Below, one piece after another: positions 38,122 to 46,116 of a stretch of 64,000 bases of DNA. How positions within the stretch are numbered: the first letter of the stretch is position 1; the number at the start of each line of letters is the position of its first letter. The notes beneath the pieces are model-generated. The model saw only the letters and a program-made list of their open reading frames with translations. It searched no databases and had not been told where the DNA came from. Both the position numbers and the translations under genes were made by a program. Origin of the DNA: SAR324 cluster bacterium (GTDB taxonomy: Bacteria; SAR324; XYD2-FULL-50-16); contig JANQGX010000005.1 in the NCBI GenBank assembly GCA_028282885.1, positions 55,606-119,605 on the forward strand. Reading direction: 5' to 3'.

Positions 38122-38264
38122 CCGACTGAGGCTTGAGATACAAGCCGGTTTCCCCGAGTCTGATAACCGCAGTGATTAGTTTTGGCGCTTTCATACGGGA
38201 AAGGCGCAATTCTGCGACTCCATATTCAAATCGAGGAAAGAATTCGGGGCACGTAAGAAAGGGA

Positions 38265-39101
38265 TCAGGCCCATTTCATCATCTTTTCCGCTACATCCCT
38301 GAAGGCTTTGCTGACGGCAGATTCGGCAAACTCTGATTGGAAGGAGATGCCATTGTCTCCACACGCCACCATGTTGACATCGAAAGGGATCTTGCCCAGA
38401 AAGCGGTTGTTGCTCCCAACGGCTGTCTTCTGACCTCCCCCGGATCCGTAAAGTTTGATCTCTTTGGCGCAATGGGGGCATTGGAAGCCGCTCATGTTCT
38501 CCAGGATGCCGAAGATATCCATATTGAGGCTTTTGCAGAAATTGATGGATTTTCGAACATCAGCAAGTGCCACCTCCTGGGGGGTGGTGACAACGATCGC
38601 CCTGGCGTCTTTTATGGTCTGGGCTATGGTCAGGGGTTCATCCCCCGTGCCGGGAGGTGAATCGATCAACAGGCAGTCCAGTTCTCCCCAATCCGTATCC
38701 CCCAGAAACTGCTTGATCATATTTGTTTTGATAGGCCCTCGCCAGATCACGGCATCATCCTGATGCGGAATCAGGGATTCAATGGAAATGACTCCCAGGT
38801 TTTCATTGTAGGGCACGGGAATCAACCGATTATCCACATTACTTTTTATCTTGTCCTTGATACCCAGCATTCTGGGAACGTCCGGTCCATGGATGTCCAC
38901 ATCCACAAGACCGACCCTCAATCCCATATTCGCCAGGGTGATGGACAGGTTAACCGAAACACTGGTTTTACCCACCCCCCCTTTACCGCTCATGATCAGG
39001 AATTTTCTCCCTATCTTTTGCAGATTTCTGTACACCCGGGCATCCCGGTCGTCGGCGTCTCTCTGTTTGGCAAACATAGCTTCAGCATTTCCACTACTCA
39101 T
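38265..39101 (-). CDS. mrp: Mrp/NBP35-family ATP-binding protein
   Basis: Cytoplasmic P-loop ATPase (278 residues) that carries and transfers Fe-S clusters in this family. The deviant Walker A is GKGGVGKTSVSVNLS (about 40-54), followed by GLVDVDIHGPDVPRML and DSPPGTGDEPL. The cluster-binding CxxC is present as FQCPHCAKEI near residue 210. The gene faces left, and its ATG overlaps the stop of a 56-codon frame upstream. It faces the MBL/DUF364/DUF5320 genes, which converge on it. Confidence 0.92.
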   Translation of the reverse strand: MSSGNAEAMFAKQRDADDRDARVYRNLQKIGRKFLIMSGKGGVGKTSVSVNLSITLANMGLRVGLVDVDIHGPDVPRMLGIKDKIKSNVDNRLIPVPYNENLGVISIESLIPHQDDAVIWRGPIKTNMIKQFLGDTDWGELDCLLIDSPPGTGDEPLTIAQTIKDARAIVVTTPQEVALADVRKSINFCKSLNMDIFGILENMSGFQCPHCAKEIKLYGSGGGQKTAVGSNNRFLGKIPFDVNMVACGDNGISFQSEFAESAVSKAFRDVAEKMMKWA

Positions 39102-39268
39102 TTTGTCAACTCCAAGTATTCTGTCATCATATCAAGTCCGGTCATGGGCTTTTTCACTTTCGTGTCCGCAGTATACATGAAAAGCAGTTGTTTCATGACA
39201 GATCGATTGAACACAGTTTCACAATAACTGCAATATTGCAGTACGGTAATGGCGTTTACAAATAACAT
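39098..39268 (-). CDS. 56-residue gene overlapping mrp (candidate)
   Basis: A short frame that ends with a TGA overlapping the mrp ATG (ATGA), the usual sign of translational coupling. It begins ATG 39268 (MLFVNAITVLQYCSYCETVF) and contains a CxxC pair at residues 13-16, then a Met-rich helix and a C-terminal YLELTK. An in-frame stop lies at 39299-39301. The ribosome site is weak (GAGTGG). I do not recognise the protein; the CxxC next to an Fe-S carrier ATPase is suggestive. It might be a chance frame. Confidence 0.45.
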   Translation of the reverse strand: MLFVNAITVLQYCSYCETVFNRSVMKQLLFMYTADTKVKKPMTGLDMMTEYLELTK

Positions 39269-39474
39269 GCCACTCAACTGTGATTGATCGGAGCAAAATC
39301 ATTTGCCGGATAAGGACCACCTTTTATTCTCCAAAAAGGAAAATCCTGAAGCTTCTGCGGCCGTTTTCGTTTACCCTTCTTTTGATGAACTCGTTAATCC
39401 CGGGATGGGCGTGAATGTTAATAATAGATGCTTTTTTTTGGGGAAAGACCGGAGGTGAATCAATACCTGTATTT
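39269..39474. other. Intergenic region upstream of the mrp pair
   Basis: About 200 bp between the candidate small gene and the TauE/SafE stop, both leftward. It probably carries the promoter of the mrp unit. No gene or clear terminator seen. Confidence 0.4.
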
Positions 39475-40272
39475 TTACAAAAGACCGATCAGCATGCGGG
39501 TTCCCAGAACCAAAAGCAGTATGGAGAATATCCTTTTGAGTTTGTCGACAGGCAGGCTGTGTGCCAGCCTTACCCCGAGGGGTGCTGTAAGTACGCTGGC
39601 GCAGACGATTCCGATTACGGCGGGCCCATAGAGATAACCGAAGCTGTATGCTGGCAGATTGGGGATTCCCCAACCATTGATAATGTAGCCGATGGTTCCC
39701 GATATAGCGATGGGAAAGCCGATAGCGGCAGAAGTACCGATAGCATGGTGTACGGGAAGATTACACCAGATCATGAAAGGAACCGAGAGAGTACCGCCGC
39801 CAATGCCCACCAGGCTTGAAACAATCCCGATGACATTTCCCACACCAAACATGCCTCCTCTGCCCGGTAGCTCCCTGCCTGGTTTGGGTTTCCTGCCGGT
39901 CATCAATTGAATCGCCACATAATAGATAAATACCACAAAAAAGCCCTTCAGGAAATTGGTGCTCAAGCGAGACGCCAGATAAGATCCCATCAGGGTGCCG
40001 GTAATAATTCCCAGGACGATCCTGCGGACCACATTCCAGTGAACCGCCCCTCTTTTATGATGAGCCCTGAAACTGGAAACAGAGGTAAAGATGATACTGG
40101 CCATGGAGGTTCCCAGGGCAAGATGCATGATGACGTCATGGTTAATTTCCTGGAGCGAAAGGCAAAAGATCATCATGGGAACAATCACCAATCCTCCTCC
40201 GATCCCCAGCAAACCGGCCAGAACTCCGGCAATGGCGCCAACGGCGGTATAGAGTAGAAAAACAGATATCAT
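39475..40272 (-). CDS. TauE/SafE-family permease
   Basis: Inner-membrane protein of 265 residues with about eight helices in two related halves. The half-repeats GVLAGLLGIGGGLVIVPMM and VSSLVGIGGGTLSVPFMIW are the family signature. Members move sulfite, sulfoacetate or other small organosulfur or organic anions. It overlaps the DUF523 gene by ATGA and is last in a three-gene leftward unit. Confidence 0.92.
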   Translation of the reverse strand: MISVFLLYTAVGAIAGVLAGLLGIGGGLVIVPMMIFCLSLQEINHDVIMHLALGTSMASIIFTSVSSFRAHHKRGAVHWNVVRRIVLGIITGTLMGSYLASRLSTNFLKGFFVVFIYYVAIQLMTGRKPKPGRELPGRGGMFGVGNVIGIVSSLVGIGGGTLSVPFMIWCNLPVHHAIGTSAAIGFPIAISGTIGYIINGWGIPNLPAYSFGYLYGPAVIGIVCASVLTAPLGVRLAHSLPVDKLKRIFSILLLVLGTRMLIGLL

Positions 40273-40757
40273 AGGTTATCATCAATCAGTTGTGCCGCTT
40301 CTTCCAATTGATCTTCACTGAAGGTACGGATTCCATTTTGCTCCAGTAGTCTGGCAGTGACGCCTTTACCCGGAACTCGGGTACCATTGAAACGACCGTT
40401 ATAAATTATATTGACACCGCATGAAGGGCTTCTCTCCTTGAGAATGGCAAGGGTAATCTGATGTTTGCCGGCTTCGGCCAACGTCTTTTCCGCCCCGACC
40501 AGAAATGCTTCAGTTACATCCTCACCCGTCTTGTTTTTGGCTCTGCTCCTGCCCTGCAACACATCTAATCCTTCTCCATTCTCAATTTCCACCGGGGCCC
40601 GGGGAACAGAAAGACCCCCGGCCACTTCCGGACAGAAAGGGATTAAACGGTTTTCCTTACTCCATTGATCGATCAGCGTTGATGAAAGACGATTATCACC
40701 ACCATCATATTTAACCTGCTCTCCGACCAGGCAGGCGCTAATCAGTATTTTCCTCAT
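40269..40757 (-). CDS. DUF523-family protein
   Basis: Cytoplasmic protein of 162 residues. Family markers are MRKILISACLVGEQVKYDGG, PFCPEVAGGLSVPRAPVEI and LAILKERSPSCGV, with three conserved cysteines (Cys9, the CPE Cys and the PSCG Cys). Function is not established. ATG 40757 is chosen because GGAG lies 9 nt upstream; the TTG at 40772 overlaps that site. It overlaps the GNAT gene by 20 bp and TauE by 4 bp. Confidence 0.9.
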   Translation of the reverse strand: MRKILISACLVGEQVKYDGGDNRLSSTLIDQWSKENRLIPFCPEVAGGLSVPRAPVEIENGEGLDVLQGRSRAKNKTGEDVTEAFLVGAEKTLAEAGKHQITLAILKERSPSCGVNIIYNGRFNGTRVPGKGVTARLLEQNGIRTFSEDQLEEAAQLIDDNL

Positions 40758-41325
40758 TGCTATTTTCTCCAAATTTTAGAAACCAATCCTCTTTGCTTAA
40801 ATTCCATCTCTCATGCTTTACCCAGCGACCCGCAACCCGAATGAACTTTGGCAAAAAGCTCTCCTGACTGAACCCCAGTAGTTGTATAAAGTTTTTCGAT
40901 GCTTCGTTTTCAGGATGTATGTTAGCCTCCAGGCTGGAGAAACCCAGTTTGCAGAAGGCCCTCTCCAGCAGCAATTCCATCCCTTCTCTCATCAATCCCT
41001 GCCGTGCATATTGGATAAAAACGTAAAATCCGAGACTGCCTTTCAGGACAGGCTCTTGTTCAATTTCATTAATATTAATAACACCCACAATTGCCCCGTC
41101 CTCCGTCGAGCAGATGAAATGACCGATATCCTTCAATTCGAAGCGCATCAGGTAAGCATCGAAAAATGAAACGTCGGTCCTGTTGATAATCCATGGATAG
41201 AGAAAATTTCGACTCTGTTTCAGGTTTTCCATGAATTCTGCTTCATCCGCTTTTCCGGGGTGTTTAAGATATACCCTGGAACCAACTTCCAGGGCTTCGG
41301 TTGGTATCAGGTAAGGGTCGGCCAT
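40738..41325 (-). CDS. GNAT acetyltransferase, RimJ/RimL type
   Basis: Acetyl-CoA-dependent N-acyltransferase of 195 residues. The core runs from about 25 to 175, with VGVININEI in strands 2-3, YVFIQYARQGLMREGMELLLERAF (the acetyl-CoA loop region, with Gln-x-x-x-G in place of the ideal QxxGxG) and ENEASKNFIQLLGFSQE at the end. It may modify a protein N-terminus or a small molecule. ATG 41325 is preferred to TTG 41337. It is first in the unit GNAT, DUF523, TauE, all overlapping. Confidence 0.85.
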   Translation of the reverse strand: MADPYLIPTEALEVGSRVYLKHPGKADEAEFMENLKQSRNFLYPWIINRTDVSFFDAYLMRFELKDIGHFICSTEDGAIVGVININEIEQEPVLKGSLGFYVFIQYARQGLMREGMELLLERAFCKLGFSSLEANIHPENEASKNFIQLLGFSQESFLPKFIRVAGRWVKHERWNLSKEDWFLKFGENSNEENTD

Positions 41326-41636
41326 GGGAATTCCCAACGTGATATCTAACTTGCATTTCGGGTTAATGATTGCTGAACGTTTTAAACCTTACTATGCAGG
41401 AGGAAAATAAGGCAACAATCCCCGGGTCGGGATCTACCAAAAACCTGCGGGTAGCAAAATGCGGAAAAGAGGTTGTCTGTTAATTTACAATTTTCCGGTA
41501 AGGTAAGTGGGACGTCTTTTTGAGGATGGTTAAAACAACCGGCACAGTTTACTTTATTCCGTTCAAAATGTGATAATGATTTACAACGTGTCAAACAGGA
41601 AGGGTACCGGAAGTGTGATTTTACGGGTGAAACAAT
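41326..41636. other. Divergent intergenic region
   Basis: About 310 bp between the leftward GNAT unit and the rightward exporter operon; both promoters should be here. I could not identify a confident -35/-10 pair and see no gene. Confidence 0.4.
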
Positions 41637-42317
41637 ATGGAAATAATATTGACCGATATTGATAAATCATTTGAGGAAGGGGGGCAGTCAGCGCCGATAC
41701 TGATGAATCTCAACGCTCGTTTTCCGACGAACAGTTTTTCCGTCATCCTGGGAAAGAGCGGTTCCGGTAAAAGCACCCTGCTGAACCTGATCAGCGGTAT
41801 CGATGTTCCGGACCAGGGCAATATCAGGATTGGGAACAGGGATATCGGTACCATGAGCGATTACCAGCGAACCCTGTTCCGGCGTCGTCATATCGGTTTT
41901 ATCTTCCAGTTTTTCAATCTCATCCCCACCCTGACCGTCCTGGAAAACGTCATGTTGATCAACGAACTCGAAGGATCAGCTTCGGAAATCAACAGGCGCA
42001 GGGCAGTGGAAATATTGCAGCAGGTCGGACTGGGAGATCGCCTGCAGGCTAAACCTGATAATCTTTCCGGGGGTGAGCAGCAGCGCACGGCTATAGCCAG
42101 GGCATTGGCTCATGATCCTGAAATCATCCTGGCGGATGAACCGACAGGAAACCTGGATCAGGATACCGGTACGGTTATTCTCAATATCCTGATCGACCTG
42201 ATTCGGAAAAAAGGAAAGACCTTGATTATGGCAACCCACAGTCATGAAATCCTCAAATCGGCAGATCTCATTTTCGGTATTCAGGAAGGCAGGCTGGTAA
42301 AATCCGAAGGGGAGTGA
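41637..42317 (+). CDS. ABC transporter ATP-binding protein, LolD/MacB type
   Basis: Cytoplasmic ATPase of 226 residues that drives an FtsX-type permease. Walker A is LGKSGSGKSTLLNLI (about 38-52), the Q-loop is FIFQFFNLIPTLTVLENV as in LolD/MacB, the signature is NLSGGEQQRTAIARAL and Walker B is PEIILADEPTGNLD. The H-loop reads ATHSHEI. It begins a four-gene operon: permease after 3 bp, lipocalin-like protein, penicillin-acylase-like enzyme. Such pairs move lipoproteins or hydrophobic molecules from the outer leaflet of the inner membrane. Confidence 0.94.
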   Translation: MEIILTDIDKSFEEGGQSAPILMNLNARFPTNSFSVILGKSGSGKSTLLNLISGIDVPDQGNIRIGNRDIGTMSDYQRTLFRRRHIGFIFQFFNLIPTLTVLENVMLINELEGSASEINRRRAVEILQQVGLGDRLQAKPDNLSGGEQQRTAIARALAHDPEIILADEPTGNLDQDTGTVILNILIDLIRKKGKTLIMATHSHEILKSADLIFGIQEGRLVKSEGE

Positions 42318-42320
42318 AAA

Positions 42321-44867
42321 ATGCCTTACACATCCCTTCTGAAAATCAGTGTTAATCACTCCAAGGGTCACCCCCTGAGAAAGCTGCTACTGCTCCTGGG
42401 AATCGCAATTGGTGTGGCGGTGGTGGTGGCTGTCGATCTGGCAAATGAGAGCATCGGGCGGTCTTTCCAGCTTTCCACCCGCAGCATTACGGGTAGATCC
42501 ACCCACCAGGTTATTCACAGCGACAACAGGCTTGACCAGAACTTCTATACCCGACTGAGAACCGAATTGGGAATTCGGCGTTCGGCACCCGTCATTACCG
42601 GCTATATCAGAATAGACAGACTTGAGGGTCGTACCATCCGTATGCTGGGAATCGATCCATTCGCAGACGCGGGCTTTCGCAACTATCTCGGCCAGGCCTC
42701 CGGTACGCCGAATCTGGAGACCCTGACCTCACTGCTGACCGCTTCTAACCGGGTCTTGATTTCAAAAAAACTGGCTGCTGAAATCAATATCCGAACCGGT
42801 GATTCTCTTGGTATCAATACCGCATTTGGTGAACAGAAAGTGATTGTTGCAGGGTTGATGGAAAGCGATAATTCATTCACCGAACAGGCCCTCTCCGGGA
42901 TCATGTTGACGGACATTGCTACCGCCCAGGAGATTCTGAAAATGGGAGATCATATCTCTCATGTGGATTTGATGCTGGATGTTGAATCAACCGATCTCAT
43001 GAACCGGATAAAGGAAACCCTGCCTCCCGGGGCACAGCTTGTTTCATCCAATGCCAGAAGCAATGCGGTTCGCCAGATGTCGCGCTCCTTTGAGTTGAAT
43101 CTGACAGCCCTCAGCCTGCTGGCACTACTGGTCGGGATGTTCCTGATTTATAACACGGTCACCTTTTCCATCGTCCAACGCCGCATTCAACTGGGAACCC
43201 TCCGAGCCTTGGGTGTGACCCGATCGGAAGTATTTGTCATGATCCTGGTGGAAACCCTGTTCTGGGGAATTATCGGCAGCACCATCGGTATTCTGCTGGG
43301 AATTGTCCTGGGAACCGGCACTGTCAGACTGGTCAGCCAGACTGTTTCGGATCTCTATTTCACATTGACAGTCAACCAGTTTCACATCTCCATAGGCAAA
43401 TTGATTAAAGCATTCCTGATGGGAATAGGCGCATCACTGCTTTCCGGAGCGCTACCTGCCCTGGAAGCTGCCAACATCGAACCGGTCCAGACGCTTCGTC
43501 GTTCTTCCCTGGAAAGGCGCCTGGCCGTCCAGATGCCGGTTCTCGGCATTGTCGGAAGTCTCTTTATCATTGCCGGTGTGGTCTTGCTTTCAGTCCCCAC
43601 CCGAAGCTTGAGAGTCAGTTTTGGAGGATTGCTGCTCATCGTTTTTGGCAATGCCCTTTTGGTTCCCCTGTTGATTCGGGTAGTCATGAAATTCATTTCC
43701 GCGATTGTCAGCCTTTTCAAAGGGGTGACCTGTCAGATGGCAAGTCGGAATATCATTCGATCCATGAGTCGTACCAGTGTTTCCATAGCATCGCTGATGA
43801 TTGCCATTTCGGTGATTGTCGGGGTGGGAACCATGATTGGTAGTTTCAGAATAACCGTTGTGCAATGGCTTTCGAATACCATCCGGGCTGATCTTTATAT
43901 CGGATCGGCCAATCGGTTGGGCAGGGAGCTTGACGGTGATCTGCAGGTAGAACTGAAGAAGTTTGAAGGGGTGGCAAAAGTGATTGCCATCAGGAGCCGG
44001 CAGGTCAAATCAGGCCCCTACACTGGCGCCACTCTGATCTCTCTTGATGAAGACACCGCAGAACGAAAATGGATCTGGTATGAAGGGAACAAAGCCGGGC
44101 TGAAAGAGAAATTCGACCAGGGATGGGTGTTTATTTCCGAACCCATGTCCTGGAAGTACCAAATCAAGGGAGGACCGGGAACCACCATCGCCCTGGATAC
44201 GGATTTGGGGCGTAAAGAGTTCCGGTTGGCCGGTATCTTCAGAGATTTTACTTCCGACCAGGGAGCAGTGATGATTGCAGGCCCTCACTACAAACGGTAT
44301 TGGGGAGATCGATATGTTTTCGGCATGTCCGTGTTCCTGGAAAAAGGAGTAGACCCGGAGCGGATCGGCCGGGATATCGAACGGCGATTTCAGGATCGAT
44401 ATCAATTAATGATCCGCTCAAACCGGGGATTGCGAAATGCGGCCATCGAGGTATTTGACCGAACTTTCACGATAACTGTTGCCCTGCAGATCCTGGCCGG
44501 GCTTGTGGCCTTTATCGGGGTGCTGAATACGGTTATGTCTCTCATCCTGGAAAGATCCCGTGAAATAGGAGTCCTGCGTGCCAATGGGATGACTGTCAGC
44601 CAATTGGGCAGAATGCTGATGATGGAATCAGGCCTCATCGGATTACTGGCCGGGCTGTTTTCCATTCCGTTGGGAACGATAATGGCGTGGATTCTGGTAC
44701 ACATCATCAATAAACGATCCTTCGGGTGGACCCTTGATTTTGTTCTGCAACCTGACAGTTATCTGCAGGCCATATTGATCGCCCTGGTTTCTGCCGTATT
44801 GGCGGGCATATATCCAATGATCTCCATTTCACGAAAACAGGTTGCCGCTCTTTTAAGGACTGAATAG
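42321..44867 (+). CDS. FtsX/LolC-like ABC permease, two-domain form
   Basis: Inner-membrane permease of 848 residues with a duplicated FtsX layout. There is an N-terminal helix (about 20-40), a MacB-type periplasmic domain, three helices (about 255-375, FELNLTALSLLALLVGMFLIYNTVTFSIV), two central helices (about 405-455), a second periplasmic domain (about 500-700) and three C-terminal helices (about 720-840, LNTVMSLILERSREIGVLRANG). The REIGVLRAxG and QLGTLRALG loops contact the ATPase. It lies 3 bp after the ATPase gene and 2 bp before the lipocalin-like gene. Confidence 0.93.
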   Translation: MPYTSLLKISVNHSKGHPLRKLLLLLGIAIGVAVVVAVDLANESIGRSFQLSTRSITGRSTHQVIHSDNRLDQNFYTRLRTELGIRRSAPVITGYIRIDRLEGRTIRMLGIDPFADAGFRNYLGQASGTPNLETLTSLLTASNRVLISKKLAAEINIRTGDSLGINTAFGEQKVIVAGLMESDNSFTEQALSGIMLTDIATAQEILKMGDHISHVDLMLDVESTDLMNRIKETLPPGAQLVSSNARSNAVRQMSRSFELNLTALSLLALLVGMFLIYNTVTFSIVQRRIQLGTLRALGVTRSEVFVMILVETLFWGIIGSTIGILLGIVLGTGTVRLVSQTVSDLYFTLTVNQFHISIGKLIKAFLMGIGASLLSGALPALEAANIEPVQTLRRSSLERRLAVQMPVLGIVGSLFIIAGVVLLSVPTRSLRVSFGGLLLIVFGNALLVPLLIRVVMKFISAIVSLFKGVTCQMASRNIIRSMSRTSVSIASLMIAISVIVGVGTMIGSFRITVVQWLSNTIRADLYIGSANRLGRELDGDLQVELKKFEGVAKVIAIRSRQVKSGPYTGATLISLDEDTAERKWIWYEGNKAGLKEKFDQGWVFISEPMSWKYQIKGGPGTTIALDTDLGRKEFRLAGIFRDFTSDQGAVMIAGPHYKRYWGDRYVFGMSVFLEKGVDPERIGRDIERRFQDRYQLMIRSNRGLRNAAIEVFDRTFTITVALQILAGLVAFIGVLNTVMSLILERSREIGVLRANGMTVSQLGRMLMMESGLIGLLAGLFSIPLGTIMAWILVHIINKRSFGWTLDFVLQPDSYLQAILIALVSAVLAGIYPMISISRKQVAALLRTE

Positions 44868-44869
44868 AA

Positions 44870-46027
44870 ATGGGTAAAAAAACTGTGCTCTCGCTAACGA
44901 TTACCGGACTTTTTATCGGTCTGGTCAGCCTTGCGGTCTGGTTTTGGCGGGGGTGGTCTGCACAGCCGATGTATCATGCTGATGTGATTGATGCCTTGTC
45001 CACGAAGGAGAATATTGATGATTTTGAGCGAGCCCTGAAACCCAAAGCATTCGGTTTTCCCGAGGATTGGGGTCCACACCCGAATTTCCAGACCGAATGG
45101 TGGTACTACACCGGTAATCTCGATGATGAAAGGGGCAGGCATTTCGGGTATCAACTGACCTTCTTTCGCCGGGCTTTGAAAAAGGGTCAGCCACAACGAA
45201 CCTCTCAATGGAGCACTCACCAGGTATACTTTGCCCATTTTGCCGTCACCGATGTGGAAAAAAGGCAGTTCAACTCATTCGAACGGTTTAGCAGGGGAGC
45301 GGTGGGATTGGCAGGTGCCGAAGCTTCTCCCTATCGGGTTTGGCTGGATAACTGGCGCGTCGGGAAAAAAGGGGAGGGGGTGATTCTTGAAGCTGCCGAA
45401 GGACCGGTAAGTCTTAAGTTGCATTTGAAGCCGCTCAAACCGGTAGTCTACCAGGGCGATCGCGGATTGAGTCAAAAAGGAAGTGAGCCGGGTAACGCCT
45501 CTTACTATTACTCGCAGACCCGTCTTCATTCCGAAGGAGTTATTGTCATCGATGATACCGAGTTTGAGGTATCCGGATTTTCCTGGTTGGACAGGGAGTG
45601 GAGTACCAGCGTTCTGCAAAAAGGTGATAGCGGATGGGACTGGTTTTCCATCCAGCTTGAAGACAATCGTGAAATCATGGTATTTCAGATCCGTTCCAAC
45701 GATGGCTCTATCAGCGAGTATTCTGCAGGTATTTTGGTGGCTGCCGACGGAAGCTCTCATTATCTGGCAAAAGATGACTTTCATCTCTCCACACTCGATA
45801 CCTGGGAGAGTCCCAAATCGAAGGTCAGCTATCCCACGGAATGGCTTCTGGAACTGCCCGGTCACTCCCTTCGCTTGAATATCAAACCTTATATTCCCAA
45901 CCAGGAGCATCGGCATAGTTTTCTTTACTGGGAAGGAGCTGTTGCTGTGAAATCGGACACAGTAACAGGATTCGGCTATGTAGAGTTGACCGGTTATAAC
46001 AACGATGATAGAAGTGTGGGGAATTAA
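44870..46027 (+). CDS. AttH/CrtC-like lipocalin-domain protein, membrane anchored
   Basis: Protein of 385 residues with an N-terminal membrane anchor (about 7-25, no lipobox Cys) and a periplasmic double-lipocalin fold related to carotenoid 1,2-hydratase and Agrobacterium AttH. Motifs are NFQTEWWYYTGNL (about 76-88), FGYQLTFFRRAL and GFSWLDREWSTSVLQKGDSGWDWFS. Proteins of this group are often encoded after a LolD/FtsX pair and are thought to bind a lipid-like ligand. It lies 2 bp after the permease gene. Catalysis is not demonstrated by anything visible. Confidence 0.88.
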   Translation: MGKKTVLSLTITGLFIGLVSLAVWFWRGWSAQPMYHADVIDALSTKENIDDFERALKPKAFGFPEDWGPHPNFQTEWWYYTGNLDDERGRHFGYQLTFFRRALKKGQPQRTSQWSTHQVYFAHFAVTDVEKRQFNSFERFSRGAVGLAGAEASPYRVWLDNWRVGKKGEGVILEAAEGPVSLKLHLKPLKPVVYQGDRGLSQKGSEPGNASYYYSQTRLHSEGVIVIDDTEFEVSGFSWLDREWSTSVLQKGDSGWDWFSIQLEDNREIMVFQIRSNDGSISEYSAGILVAADGSSHYLAKDDFHLSTLDTWESPKSKVSYPTEWLLELPGHSLRLNIKPYIPNQEHRHSFLYWEGAVAVKSDTVTGFGYVELTGYNNDDRSVGN

Positions 46028-46116
46028 TTCGTTACAATTTTGAAATCGCTTGGTATCGGTTGCGATGCCAGTTGGTGAACGATTCAGCCTGTTTGGGTGT
46101 TCAAAGGAGAGGGAGA

